Below, piece after piece: positions 1 through 9,500 of a stretch of DNA of 64,000 nt. The DNA comes from Paraburkholderia bannensis NBRC 103871 (GTDB lineage: Bacteria; Pseudomonadota; Gammaproteobacteria; Burkholderiales; Burkholderiaceae). The stretch covers positions 62,001 through 126,000 of the forward strand of contig NZ_BAYA01000013.1 in NCBI RefSeq assembly GCF_000685015.1. The letters are read 5' to 3'. Numbering within the stretch: the stretch's first letter is position 1; the number at the start of each line of letters is the position of its first letter. Both the position numbers and the translations under genes were made by a program. A model generated the notes under the pieces. The model was given only the letters and a program-made list of their open reading frames with translations. It was not told where the DNA came from and ran no database searches.

Positions 1-1
1 G

Positions 2-1177
2 GCTCAGGCCGGCACGCTGGAAGTCAATATCGCGTTCAAGGGCGCAAGCCAGCGCGCGGTGTGGACGCAGGTGATCGACCAGTTCAAGAAGACCCATCCC
101 GGCACCGACGTGAAGGTGTCGTTCGTCGATGAAGAAGCCTACAAGGTGCAGTTGCCGAACTGGCTCACGACCGCGCCGCCCGATATCGTGAACTGGCACG
201 ACGGCGAGCGCATGGCCTACTACGCGCAGCGCGGCCTGTTCGAAGACCTGTCGCCCGAGTGGCAGAAGAACAACTGGGACAGCATGTACGCATCGACGAA
301 GGAAGCTTCGTCGTACAAGGGCAAGCAGTATGCGGCGCCCACGGTCTATTACTCGTGGGGCATGTTCTATCGCAAGGATCTTTTCCAGAAGGTTGGCATT
401 ACGAACGAACCGAAGACCTGGAACGAGTTCCTGGAGGACTGCAAGAAGCTCAAGGCTGCGGGCATTGCGCCGATCACCGTGGGCGGGCGCGATGCGTGGA
501 CGCTTGCGGGCTGGTTCGACTATCTCGACTTGCGCCTGAACGGCAACAAGTTCCATCAGCAGTTGATGGCTGGCGAAGTGCCGTACACCGATCCGCGCGT
601 GAAGAAGGTGTACACCACGTGGAAGCAACTGATCGATTCCGGCTATTTCATCGACAATGCGCTGTCCTACGATCTCGACGCCGCGCAGCCCTTCCTGTTC
701 CAGGGCAAGGCCGCGATGATGCTGATGGGCACCTTCATCACGGGCGGCTTCAGCCCGACCGTGAAGCAGCAGATGGGCTACTTCCAGTTCCCGATCATCG
801 ACCCGAATGTGCCGACCGCCGAAGACGGCCCGGTCGAGTCGCTGCATATTCCGGCCAAGGCGAAGAACAAGGCCGATGCGCGCGCGTTCCTCGCGTTCAC
901 GCAGACGCCGGACATTGGCGCGCAACTGGCCAAGGGGCTCGGCTCGCTGTCGGCCAACAGCAAGTCGCCGGAACCGGACGATCCCATTTCGAAGATCGGC
1001 TTCCAGATCCTCGCGAATACGAAGGGCGGCATCGCGCAGTTCTATGATCGCGACATGACCAAGGAAATGGCCGATGAAGGCATGAAGGGCATGCAGCAGT
1101 TCATCGCCGATCCGACGAAGATCGATTCGATCCTCGCTCAGCTGGAAGAGACGCGCAAGCGCATCTACAAGAAGTAA
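2..1177 (+). CDS. Sugar ABC transporter, periplasmic substrate-binding protein (5' end missing)
   Basis: This is an extracellular solute-binding protein that captures a sugar or sugar derivative in the periplasm for the two permeases encoded just downstream. The frame is open to the window edge and begins in what looks like the end of a signal peptide (AQA, then GTLEVNIAFKGASQRAVW), so the true start lies upstream; the in-frame GTG at 59 is not the real start. Family-1 features include the early DVKVSFVDEEAYKVQLPNWL segment, the TAPPDIVNWHDGERM region and aromatic patches such as APTVYYSWGMFYRKDLF. About 391 residues are visible, close to full length for the mature protein. No ATPase gene follows the permeases, so the pump probably uses an ATPase encoded upstream or elsewhere. 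The exact sugar cannot be read from the sequence. Confidence 0.9.
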   Translation, partial: AQAGTLEVNIAFKGASQRAVWTQVIDQFKKTHPGTDVKVSFVDEEAYKVQLPNWLTTAPPDIVNWHDGERMAYYAQRGLFEDLSPEWQKNNWDSMYASTKEASSYKGKQYAAPTVYYSWGMFYRKDLFQKVGITNEPKTWNEFLEDCKKLKAAGIAPITVGGRDAWTLAGWFDYLDLRLNGNKFHQQLMAGEVPYTDPRVKKVYTTWKQLIDSGYFIDNALSYDLDAAQPFLFQGKAAMMLMGTFITGGFSPTVKQQMGYFQFPIIDPNVPTAEDGPVESLHIPAKAKNKADARAFLAFTQTPDIGAQLAKGLGSLSANSKSPEPDDPISKIGFQILANTKGGIAQFYDRDMTKEMADEGMKGMQQFIADPTKIDSILAQLEETRKRIYKK

Positions 1178-1240
1178 ATTGCGGGTGGCGCGGCGTTTGC
1201 GAACGCTGCGCCACCGCGCGGATTGCTCTGGAGGCAGGCA

Positions 1241-2272
1241 GTGTCAACGACTCATCCATCGACCGGTCGCGGCGCAGCGCTCGCGGCCCAGAACGTGGCG
1301 CAAACCGTGGCCCACCGTGCGGACGGCGTGCCGGGCAGCCATCCTGGTTCCGCTGGCGACGGCCGCACGCCCATGCCGCGCGCCACGCAACCGCACGGCA
1401 AGCCGCGCCGCCGCGTCTCGCCCACCGCACGCCGCCAGCGCCGCGCGGCCGCCCTCTTTCTCGCGCCCGCCTGCATCATGGTGGCGATTTACGTAGTGTG
1501 GCCGATTCTCTCGACGATCCGCATTTCGTTCTACAACTGGGACGGCATGAGCGATCCGAGCTTTATCGGGCTCGCCAACTACGTCGAGCTGTTTCATGCG
1601 GCCACGTTCTACACCGCGCTCAAGAACAACGTCATCTGGCTGCTGCTGTTTTTGCTCGCGCCGCCGATGGGGCTCGCCATCGCGCTATACCTGAACCAGG
1701 CAGTGGCGGGCATCCGACTCGTGAAGTCCCTGTTTTTCGCGCCTTTTGTGCTTTCGGGCGTGGTGGTCGGGCTGATTTATTCGTGGTTTTACGACCCGAC
1801 TTTTGGCTTGCTCGCCGTGCTTCTCGGTCACGGCGTTCCGGTGCTGGGCGATCCGCATTACGCCACGCCGGGCATTATCTTCGCCGCGCTGTGGCCGCAG
1901 ACCGCCTATTGCATGATCCTGTATCTCACCGGCCTCACGACGCTCAACAGCGAACAGATCGAAGCCGCGCGCATGGAAGGCGCAAAAGGCTGGACGCTGC
2001 TCTGGCACGTGATCCTGCCGCAACTGCGTCCCGTGACGTTCATGGCGGTGGTCGTGACCGTGATTGGCGCGCTGCGCAGTTTCGACCTGATTTCGGTGAT
2101 GACGGGCGGCGGCCCGTTCGAAAGCTCGACCGTACTCGCTTATTACATGTATGACCAGGCGATCAAGTATTACCGGCTTGGTTATTCGGCGGCAATTGCG
2201 GTCGTGCTGTTCGCGATCATGCTGCTGTATATCGTTTATCACCTGCGTCGCCTGCTCAAAAACGAGCATTGA
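1241..2272 (+). CDS. Sugar ABC transporter permease (MalF/UgpA type)
   Basis: Inner-membrane permease of a CUT1-family sugar importer. I chose the GTG at 1241 because GGAGG (1230-1234) lies six bases upstream; a TTG at 1223 in the same frame lacks such a site. The product is about 343 residues. It has an unusually long, basic, Arg/Ala-rich cytosolic N-terminus of roughly 65 residues before the first membrane helix (AALFLAPACIMVAIYVVWPIL). The binding-protein-dependent permease signature for the ATPase coupling helix is visible as EAARMEGAKGWTLLWHVILPQLRP. It lies between the solute-binding protein and the second permease, as expected for an operon. Confidence 0.9.
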   Translation: MSTTHPSTGRGAALAAQNVAQTVAHRADGVPGSHPGSAGDGRTPMPRATQPHGKPRRRVSPTARRQRRAAALFLAPACIMVAIYVVWPILSTIRISFYNWDGMSDPSFIGLANYVELFHAATFYTALKNNVIWLLLFLLAPPMGLAIALYLNQAVAGIRLVKSLFFAPFVLSGVVVGLIYSWFYDPTFGLLAVLLGHGVPVLGDPHYATPGIIFAALWPQTAYCMILYLTGLTTLNSEQIEAARMEGAKGWTLLWHVILPQLRPVTFMAVVVTVIGALRSFDLISVMTGGGPFESSTVLAYYMYDQAIKYYRLGYSAAIAVVLFAIMLLYIVYHLRRLLKNEH

Positions 2273-2282
2273 GGTCATCGAT

Positions 2283-3134
2283 ATGTTTCCCATCCCCATC
2301 GACAAATGGAAGCCCGCGCCGCGGCGGCTCTACAAGCTCTCGCTGCCGATTGCCCTGCTGATCTGGCTGCTGCCGATGATCGCGGTCATGGTGACATCGA
2401 TACGTTCGACCGACGAACTCAGCGAAGGCAACTACTGGGGCTGGCCGAAGCACTTCGCGCTCGTGGAGAACTATCGCGAGGCGCTGACCACTTCGCCGAT
2501 GCTGCATTACTTCTGGAACAGCGTGCTGATTACGTTGCCTTCGGTGGCGTGCGCCATTGCGCTGGCGGCAATGGCGGGTTTTGCGCTGGCGATTTATCGG
2601 TTCCCGGGTAATTCGGCGCTATTTGCGGCTTTTGTCGCGGGCAACTTTGTGCCGATCCAGGTGCTGATGATTCCGGTGCGGGATCTCACGCTGAAGCTCG
2701 GGCTGTATAACTCGGTGGGCGGGCTGATTCTGTTTCACCTGTCGTTTCAGACCGGGTTCTGCGCGTTGTTTTTGCGTAATTTCATCAAGCAGTTGCCGTT
2801 TGAACTGGTTGAGGCTGCGCGTATCGAGGGCGCGAATGAGTGGACGGTGTTCTTCCGCATCATCCTGCCGTTGATCCGGCCCGCGCTCGCGGCGCTCGCG
2901 ATTCTGGTGTTTACGTTCGTCTGGAACGATTACTTCTGGGCGCTTTGCCTCACGCAAGGCGACGATGCTGCGCCGATTACGGTGGGCGTGGCGGCGCTTA
3001 AAGGGCAATGGACGACGGCGTGGAATCTGGTGTCGGCGGGATCGATTCTCGCGGCGCTGCCATCGGTCGCCATGTTCTTTGCGATGCAGAAACACTTCGT
3101 CGCGGGGTTGACGTTTGGGGCGACGAAGGGGTGA
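2283..3134 (+). CDS. Sugar ABC transporter permease (MalG/UgpE type)
   Basis: Second inner-membrane permease of the CUT1 importer, about 283 residues. The start is the ATG beginning MFPIPIDKWKPAPRR, ten bases after the previous stop; the open frame runs further upstream but that part overlaps the first permease. The EAA coupling loop is EAARIEGANEWTVFFRIILPLIRPA, cut here at VEAARIEGANEW, and about six hydrophobic helices are visible. A strong hairpin terminator follows 35 bases after the stop, so the transcription unit ends here with no ATPase gene. Confidence 0.9.
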   Translation: MFPIPIDKWKPAPRRLYKLSLPIALLIWLLPMIAVMVTSIRSTDELSEGNYWGWPKHFALVENYREALTTSPMLHYFWNSVLITLPSVACAIALAAMAGFALAIYRFPGNSALFAAFVAGNFVPIQVLMIPVRDLTLKLGLYNSVGGLILFHLSFQTGFCALFLRNFIKQLPFELVEAARIEGANEWTVFFRIILPLIRPALAALAILVFTFVWNDYFWALCLTQGDDAAPITVGVAALKGQWTTAWNLVSAGSILAALPSVAMFFAMQKHFVAGLTFGATKG

Positions 3135-3169
3135 GGAAAGTTTTTACACTACGCTGATTCTCTCGACAC

Positions 3170-3201
3170 AAAGAACCCGCCTTGAGCGGGTTCTTTGTTT
3201 T
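3170..3201 (+). terminator. Rho-independent terminator of the sugar ABC operon
   Basis: An 11-bp perfect stem (AAAGAACCCGC with GCGGGTTCTTT) around a CTTGA loop is followed by GTTTT. It lies 35 bases past the last permease stop. Confidence 0.85.
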
Positions 3202-3580
3202 CTGCTGGCTATCCATACGTTTGTTCATCTCTCCCTGCGCTCAACGGCGTTGGCCGATTCCGGTGCGCGTCATCATTGCCCTCGATAGCCGCTGCCTTCG
3301 CGCGTCAATTCAGACGTTTCTTATGTTGTCGCTCCCTTAAACGACGAACTATCTGGTCGGCGAGCGCGAAAGCGCTTGTGCGCCGCACCGACGCATTTGT
3401 GCCGTGCATTTTCGTCTACTTCCTGGGGCTCAACATGCTGATTCAGCCGGAACGTAACGCAATACCAGGCGGGCGTGCTATTAGCGCCGCTTCGCAATCG
3501 GAATTTTTCGATCCAATCTTATCCAGCCACTCGGGTCAACAAGACATCGCACTGTCAAAACCCCGCCAGGGGAGCCAGTC
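3202..3580. other. Intergenic stretch before the PAAR island
   Basis: About 380 bases with no convincing gene. A 129-codon open frame crosses it, but it has no ribosome site and no recognisable protein features. GC content falls toward the PAAR gene. The last bases (CCAGGGGAGCC) provide the ribosome site of that gene. No clear promoter hexamers or repeats were found. Confidence 0.5.
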
Positions 3581-4141
3581 ATGATGCGTCGAATCGCCGT
3601 TGTCGGCGATGAACTCTCTACGGGCGGACGAATTGTGAGCTACGAAGGCCCTATGTGCATATGGGGCGATAGTGGGCGCCAAGCCGCGTTAATCGGCGGT
3701 GAAGCCTGGTGCGAGAAGTGCAAAGGCGCCGGTCGCATTGCAAAGGCGGGAGGCCCACGCCGAATTCAGTTCATGGGCGAGATCGCATTAGGCGGAGATA
3801 TTGTTCTATGTAACTGCCCGACGCCACCACACATCGTCGCTGAATTAGCGGGCGAATCATGGTGCGATGACGAAGCCGAAAAGTATGCGGCGCGCAAGAC
3901 AACCGAGGCCGCAATAGCCTTTGCAAGTTCAAGCAGTGCGGCGGCTGTGCACCATGACGAGCAATACACACTCATGGACAGCGACGGCCGGGCACTGGCA
4001 AGCGTGCGCTATCGGATCGTCGCGAGTTCAGGGCGGGTTAGCGAGGGAACGACTAATAGCAGCGGACAGACGGAACGTATCCCTACGGACGGATCCGAAA
4101 GGCTCAAACTCTACTCAACCGGAGGCAGCGCGCATGAATGA
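3581..4141 (+). CDS. PAAR-domain protein with C-terminal extension (T6SS spike tip)
   Basis: PAAR proteins form the sharp tip on the VgrG spike of type VI secretion and carry cargo. The first roughly 90 residues fit the family: VVGDELSTGGRIVSYEGPM, paired cysteines in WCEKCKGAG, then IQFMGEIALGGDIVLCNCPTPP. After an Ala/Ser-rich linker (about 105-125) comes a small beta-rich module (YTLMDSDGRALASVRYRIV, then GRVSEGTTNSSGQTERI) resembling the transthyretin-like add-on that often links a PAAR to its effector. A good ribosome site (AGGGGAG) precedes the ATG. The gene overlaps the downstream metallopeptidase gene by 8 bases, so the two are translationally coupled. Base composition is lower in GC than the flanks. 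No T6SS structural genes are nearby, so this is an orphan cargo island. Confidence 0.85.
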   Translation: MMRRIAVVGDELSTGGRIVSYEGPMCIWGDSGRQAALIGGEAWCEKCKGAGRIAKAGGPRRIQFMGEIALGGDIVLCNCPTPPHIVAELAGESWCDDEAEKYAARKTTEAAIAFASSSSAAAVHHDEQYTLMDSDGRALASVRYRIVASSGRVSEGTTNSSGQTERIPTDGSERLKLYSTGGSAHE

Positions 4142-4832
4142 ATTTTTTAACGATAATAAGTATGGGCTCAAGCGAGACGAGGACGAAGAGTGGTTTCTCG
4201 TCCACGACAGTGCAGTAACGAATACGAACCCTAATTCGATGGTAGAGGTAAAGATTAATACTAGACCGATATGTGAAAACATGACAAACCGGGAATTCAG
4301 GGAAATCATCAGGGACATTCTGAATCGTGCTATTCCACTGGTAGATGGCCGGATTTCAGCTTTGCAAATGTGGCGTCCTGATGAGCGTTCTCGAGTGGCA
4401 CGCTGGTTTGGCAGAAGTGACGAATCGGCTCGCAGGATCCTCTTGAATGGCTTGCCACGAGTTGCCATTGTACTTCGCTCCCTGACGCCCGGAAACTTTG
4501 TTCGCGCGAGTCCAGAGCAAGACAAGATGTTAGGCTGTACACCCAATCCAGTCAGCGCAGAACAGGAAGCCGCTCACGTTTGCGGCCCGGATACTGCGAC
4601 ACATACAATCAGTATCAGCCCCAAGTTTTGTACTATGCGTCATTGGTCAGCAGATTCAGATTCACGCGTTTCGACCGTCATTCATGAGGTGACGCATTTT
4701 TTTGACACGATGGCGACAAAAGATTCTAAATACACAATCGCATATACATTGCGCGACTGGGCACGAGACAACTCAAGCCTCGCACTCAACAACGCCGATA
4801 GTATTGCCGGCTATATTGTTGAAGGAGATTGA
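4134..4832 (+). CDS. Putative T6SS effector, Asp-zincin (M35-like) metallopeptidase
   Basis: A 232-residue protein with a zinc-peptidase motif near its C-terminus: HEVTHFFDT followed about a dozen residues later by ATKDSKYTIA. This matches the arrangement HExxH plus GTxDxxYG of the Asp-zincin or deuterolysin (M35) group, in which the second-motif Asp is the third zinc ligand; the flanking glycines of that motif are changed here. No signal peptide is seen, as expected for a protein loaded on a T6SS spike. GGAGGCAG lies just upstream of the chosen ATG, which overlaps the PAAR stop. By position it is the cargo of the PAAR protein and would attack proteins in the target periplasm or cytoplasm. 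The effector role is inferred from context; the peptidase assignment rests on the motif. Confidence 0.75.
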   Translation: MNEFFNDNKYGLKRDEDEEWFLVHDSAVTNTNPNSMVEVKINTRPICENMTNREFREIIRDILNRAIPLVDGRISALQMWRPDERSRVARWFGRSDESARRILLNGLPRVAIVLRSLTPGNFVRASPEQDKMLGCTPNPVSAEQEAAHVCGPDTATHTISISPKFCTMRHWSADSDSRVSTVIHEVTHFFDTMATKDSKYTIAYTLRDWARDNSSLALNNADSIAGYIVEGD

Positions 4833-4833
4833 A

Positions 4834-5244
4834 TTGAAGAATCTTATATCTCTTGCCTTCCCCTTCCTTTTCTTATCACACGCACTTGCTTGCACAGGCC
4901 AACCCGGTCAGACTCGAGATATTAATTTTGAGTTCAACTCAGGCGCGCTCAGTAACTCGGAAATTCTTTCACTAGCCAATTGGATTGTAGATACAGGCGG
5001 CACACGGTCTACCCTCGAAGGCATTTCAGTTATCGGTCTTGCGGATACGCGAGAACGAAATCCACAACGCATTGCAGAAGAACGAGCAAAAAACGCCAAG
5101 GACGCCCTGTTAGTACTCGGCGTCCGATCCGCAACGACGGAAGTCGCAGCACACGTTTATAAGCCCGCGAAGCCAGGCAGCAAATATGAACCAACCGGCA
5201 CGAGAGCAGAAGTAACACTCATCCCAGCGTGCTTGAGCAACTAG
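4834..5244 (+). CDS. Secreted OmpA-fold protein, possible immunity partner of the PAAR effector
   Basis: A 136-residue protein. I chose the TTG start because AAGGAGA ends five bases upstream; the frame also runs back into the peptidase gene without a better start. A signal peptide (KNLISLAFPFLFLSHALA) is followed by a Cys; the residues before it fit signal peptidase I (A-L-A) better than a classical lipobox. The mature part starts NFEFNSGALSNSEILSLANWI and contains GLADTRERNPQRIAEERAKNA, which resembles the GHAD and LSxxRA motifs of the OmpA C-terminal fold. It follows the peptidase by one base. A periplasmic protein in this position is a natural candidate for immunity against the effector, but a role in peptidoglycan binding is equally possible. 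Confidence 0.65.
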   Translation: MKNLISLAFPFLFLSHALACTGQPGQTRDINFEFNSGALSNSEILSLANWIVDTGGTRSTLEGISVIGLADTRERNPQRIAEERAKNAKDALLVLGVRSATTEVAAHVYKPAKPGSKYEPTGTRAEVTLIPACLSN

Positions 5245-5280
5245 ATCTGCAGTTCGCCAGGGCAGGATGCCCAGCGAAAA

Positions 5281-5312
5281 GTTGCTCGGTGCGTACGGAT
5301 GCTTCGAGCAAC
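5281..5312. terminator. Hairpin between convergent genes
   Basis: GTTGCTCG and CGAGCAAC form a perfect 8-bp stem around a 16-base loop, between the convergent OmpA-fold gene and the antitoxin gene. There is no clear T-run, so a terminator role is only plausible. Confidence 0.3.
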
Positions 5313-5326
5313 TCTAAAGGTATCGC

Positions 5327-5542
5327 CTACGTGCTTTCACCTTGTGAAGCATCGAAGTGATCGGCAATACGCACGCTTCCCTTCAGCGCACCAAAGCGTC
5401 GATTGGCCTTCACCGACTCAACAGGCACTAGACACACCACGGGTTTTCCCGCCCTTGCAATCACGACGTCCTCACCGGCCAGTGCACGATCGATCAAGCC
5501 CGAGAGGCATTGCGCCGCATCATCAATATCGACAATTGGCAT
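5327..5542 (-). CDS. Phd/YefM-type antitoxin without a partner toxin
   Basis: A 71-residue protein reading MPIVDIDDAAQCLSGLIDR, then ALAGEDVVIARAGKPVVCLVP and GALKGSVRIADHFD. This is the normal layout of Phd/YefM antitoxins: a DNA-binding N-terminal half with the conserved GExVxIxRxGKPVxxL segment, then a toxin-binding tail. The frame is open further upstream, but the homology begins at this ATG. In VapBC and related modules the toxin gene would follow directly downstream, yet fewer than 85 bases separate this stop from the convergent neighbour and no PIN or Doc domain is present. It is an orphan antitoxin, possibly a decayed module. Confidence 0.75.
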   Translation of the reverse strand: MPIVDIDDAAQCLSGLIDRALAGEDVVIARAGKPVVCLVPVESVKANRRFGALKGSVRIADHFDASQGEST

Positions 5543-5748
5543 GGCTGCTTCCAAAGAGGAAATGACCAAATTAGGGCACCTGCCCCGACCAGACAACCCA
5601 TCCCGATCAACCTTCCTCCGCCCCACCCCAGCCCTTCCCCCGCTAGCTCCCCGCCCCCGCCCCACTTAAAATCCCCCGCCTTCGGACGCAAAAGCGCGAT
5701 TCAAGGCGCTGCGCCGTGTAAACTGCTGCCTTTTTTATCTCGTGTGGT

Positions 5749-6555
5749 ATGGCTCATCCCCCGCCGCGGACGGCCCTTTCGGGCCCGGCCCTCGTTCGTC
5801 TGCTTGCCCGCATCGGCGAAACCGACGTGCAAGCCTCCCAGCAGCCGCTCGCCGACCGGCTGAGCCAGTGGCTCGGCTGGACGGACGCGATCGGGCTCTC
5901 GACGGTGCTCAGCGCCCCTGCGCCCGCCGTGGCGACGGGTGTGCGCGCCGACGGGGAGGACGAGGCGCAGCGCTGCCTGAACCTGCGCTCGGCGCTGTCG
6001 AAGGCCATCGTCACGGACGCCGTGCTCGCCCCGCCGCGCCCGCAGCCTGGCCACGCCCGTCATGCGCGCGTGCAGCAGGTGCAGGAAGCGCCGGACATGC
6101 CGGCTGATTACGCGATGTTCCGCCAGAGCTATCTGGCGCTCCAGCAGAAGATGGAGGCCGATATCGGCGACCTGCGCACCCGCCTGCGCAACCGGCTCGC
6201 GGCCCAGTCGTCGGCGATGGCGAAGCTTGCTGCGCTCGACGCGGTGATGGAGCGCTCGCTGTCGGTGCGCGAGCGCACGCTGCTGGGCACGGTGCCCGGC
6301 CTGCTGGGCAAGTATTTCGAGCGCCTGCGCAAGGCCGATCAGGCCGCCGGAGCAGCCCAAGCTGCCGAAGCCGCCAAAGCCACCGAAGCAGAAACTGACG
6401 CCGAAGCCGAAGCTCCGGCCGAAACCCAGCCACAAAACACCAGCGGCGCGTGGCTCGCCACGTTCCGCAAAGATATGCAGAGCCTGTTGCTCGCCGAACT
6501 GGATGTTCGGTTTCAACCGGTCGAAGGGCTGCTCGCCGCCCTTCGCGCCCGCTAA
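5749..6555 (+). CDS. DUF3348-family protein, first gene of the MotAB/ZorAB-like operon
   Basis: A 268-residue soluble, largely helical protein without signal peptide or membrane helix. I recognise it as the DUF3348 family, found in Burkholderia/Ralstonia operons with DUF802 and DUF2894. Visible parts are an N-terminal helical domain (LVRLLARIGETDVQ, LSQWLGWTDAIGLS), a central charged helical core (QKMEADIGDLRTRLRNRL) and an Ala/Glu-rich linker (about 195-230, AAQAAEAAKATEAETDAEAE) before the conserved end (WLATFRKDMQSLLLAELDVRF). The stop is followed after ten bases by the DUF802 gene, so both are probably in one transcript. The biochemical role is unknown; a cytoplasmic partner of the membrane complex is the simplest inference. 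Confidence 0.8.
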   Translation: MAHPPPRTALSGPALVRLLARIGETDVQASQQPLADRLSQWLGWTDAIGLSTVLSAPAPAVATGVRADGEDEAQRCLNLRSALSKAIVTDAVLAPPRPQPGHARHARVQQVQEAPDMPADYAMFRQSYLALQQKMEADIGDLRTRLRNRLAAQSSAMAKLAALDAVMERSLSVRERTLLGTVPGLLGKYFERLRKADQAAGAAQAAEAAKATEAETDAEAEAPAETQPQNTSGAWLATFRKDMQSLLLAELDVRFQPVEGLLAALRAR

Positions 6556-6565
6556 AACAAACACT

Positions 6566-9500
6566 ATGTCCAGACTTCGCATCGATCTCGTTGTTTTCCT
6601 CGCCGGCCTGCTCGCCGTTTGCTGGATCGCCGCCGCTTACGTCGGCTCCAGTCCGCTCGCGCTCGCCGTCACGCTCCTGATCGGCGCCTGTTATGTGGGC
6701 GGCGCGCTCGAACTGCGCCGCTACCGCCAGGCCACCGGCAGCCTCGCCCAGGCCGTCGACGCGCTGGCCGCCCCGGCGGCGGCCACACCCGCCACGCTCA
6801 ACGGCTGGATCGAGCGCCTGCACCCCAGCCTGCGCAGCGCCGTGCGCGCACGCGTGGAAGGCGAGCGCGCGGCCTTGCCCGGCCCCGCGCTCACGCCCTA
6901 CCTGGTCGGCATGCTGGTGCTGCTCGGCATGCTCGGCACGCTGCTCGGCATGGTGGCGACGTTGCGCGGCACCGGCATCGCGCTGGACGGCGCGAGCGAC
7001 CTGGACGGCATTCGCAGCGCGCTCGCCGGCCCGATCCGGGGCCTGGGCTTCGCGTTCGGCACCTCGATTGCGGGCGTCGCCAGTTCGGCGATGCTGGGCC
7101 TGCTTTCGGCGCTGTGCCGCCGCGAGCGCATCGAGGCCGCCCAGCGTCTCGACGCGCAGATCGCCAGCACGCTGCGTCCGTTCTCGCACGCCCATCAGCG
7201 CGAGGCGAGCTTCGCGCTGATGCAGCGCCAGGCCGAAGCGCTGCCGCTGCTGGCCGAGCGTCTCCAGTCGATGATGACGGCCATCGAACGCCAGAACACC
7301 ACGCTCGGCGAGCGTCATATCGCCAGCCAGGAAGCGTTCCTGGGCAATGCGGAAGCGACTTACGCGCGCCTCGCGTCGACCGTGGGCGACTCGCTCAAGG
7401 CCAGCGCCGCCGAAAGCGCACGCGCCGCGGGCGCGGCGTTCGCGCCGGTCGTCGAAGCGACGATGGCGGGTCTCGCGCGCGAAAGCGCCGCGCTGCACGG
7501 CACGCTGACCCAGGCGGTGGAGCGTCAGCTCGACGGTCTCACGTCGGGTTTCGAGGCCAACGCCACGCGCGTCGCGGGCATCTGGAACGCCGCGCTCGAC
7601 GAGCAGCGCCGCGCAGGCGAGGCGCTTGCGGACGATCTGCAAGGTGCGCTGGAGCGCTTCAGCGCCACCTTCGAAACGCGTTCGGCCCATCTGGTGCGCG
7701 ATGTCGATGCGCGCCTCGCGGCTTCGGCGGCGGGGGTTTCGCAGTCCTGGCAGGACGCGCTGGCGCGTCAGGAACAGGCCGGCCAGAAGCTTGCGGGCGA
7801 CAACCAGCAGGCGCTCGCCGCTGCGGCCGCGACCTTCGAGCAGCACGCCGCCGCGCTCGTGCGCGCCGTGGGCGAGGCGCAGACGGATCTGCAGACGCAG
7901 CTCGCTGCAGGCGACGAGGCGCGTCTGGCGACCTGGCGCGCTACGCTCGACGCGATGAGCACCTCGCTGCGCGACGAATGGCGCGCGGCGGGCACGCAGG
8001 CGGCCGACCAGCAGCAGGCGATCTGCACGACGCTCGCGCAAACCGCCGACGAGATCGTCGCGCGCACCGAGGCGCACACCAACAGCACGCTCGCCGAAAT
8101 CGCCCGCGCCACCGAAACGGCAGCCGCCGCATGGCAGGCGGCCAGCACGGAAGCGGCGCAGCGCCAGCAGGACGTCTGCGAAACCCTGGCGACCACGGCG
8201 GGCACGATGGCCGCGCAGGCCGAAGCGCAGACGAACAGCACCATCGCCGAAATCACGCGCGTCGCCGAGGCTTCGTCGTCGGCATGGCAGGCCGCCAGCA
8301 CGCACGCCGAGCAACGCCAGCAGGCGATCTGCGAGTCGCTCGCGCAAACGGCGTCGGCTATCGCGACAAGCACCGGGACGCACGCCAGCGGCACGATCGC
8401 GGAAATCGCGCGCGCAGCGGAGGCGAATGCGGCAGCATGGCAAGCGGCAAGCACGCAAGCGGAGCAACGCCAGCAAGCGATTGCCGATGCACTGGCGCAA
8501 ACCGCCGACGCCATCTCGACGCAAACCGAAGCGCACGCCAAGGGCACGATTGCTGAAATCGCGCGCGCGGCTGAGGCGAACGCGGCAGCATGGCAAGTGG
8601 CAAGCACTCATGCCGCAGAACGCCAGCAAGCGATCTGCGATGCCCTCACGCAAACGGCCAACGCGATCTCGACGCAAACCGCCACGCACGCCAGCGGCAC
8701 GATCACCGAGATCGCGCGCGCGGCTGAAGTCAATGCGACGGCGTGGCAGGCCGCAAGCACTGAGGCCGCCGAGCGCCAGCAAGCCATCTGCGACGCCCTC
8801 GCGCAAACGGCCAACGCGATCTCGACGCAAACCGCCACGCACGCCAGCGGCACGATCGCCGAGATCGCCCGCGCAGCCGAAGCCAACGCGACCGCCTGGC
8901 AGGCCGCAAGCACTGAGGCCGCCGAGCGCCAGCAAGCCATCTGCGACGCCCTCGCGCAAACGGCCAACGCCATCTCGGCGCAAACCGAAGCGCACGCCAA
9001 GGGCACGGTCGAAGAAATCGCCCGCGCTGCTCAAGCCAACGCCAGCGCCTGGCAAGCCGCCAGCACGCACGCCGCGGAGCGCCAGCAAGCGATTGCCGAC
9101 GCCCTCGCGCAAACGGCCAACGCGATCTCGGTGCAAACCGAAGCGCACGCCAAGGGCACGATCGAAGAAATCGCGCGCGCTGCTCAAGCCAACGCGACCG
9201 CCTGGCAAGCCGCAAGCGCCGAGGCCGCCGAGCGCCAGCAAGCGATCAGCGAAGCACTCGCGCAAACCGCCAGCGCCATTTCGGCGCAAACCGAAGCCCA
9301 CGCGAGCGGCACCATCGCCGAAATCGCCCGCGCCGCCGAAGCCAACGCGACCGCCTGGCAAGCCGCCAGCGCGCAAGCCGCCGAACACCAGCAGACGATC
9401 ACCGAAGCGCTCAAGCAAACCGCCAGCGCCATCTCCGCGCAAACCGAAGCGCACGCGAGCGGCACCATCGCCGAAATCGCACGCCTCGTCGAAGCCGCGT

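Noticed and set aside
3195..3584. A 129-codon frame between the ABC operon and the PAAR gene
   Set aside because: It starts in the terminator, has no ribosome site and no protein features.
5700..5724. A promoter for the DUF3348 operon (TTCAAG and TAAACT)
   Set aside because: The spacing is only 13 bases, too short for a sigma-70 promoter.
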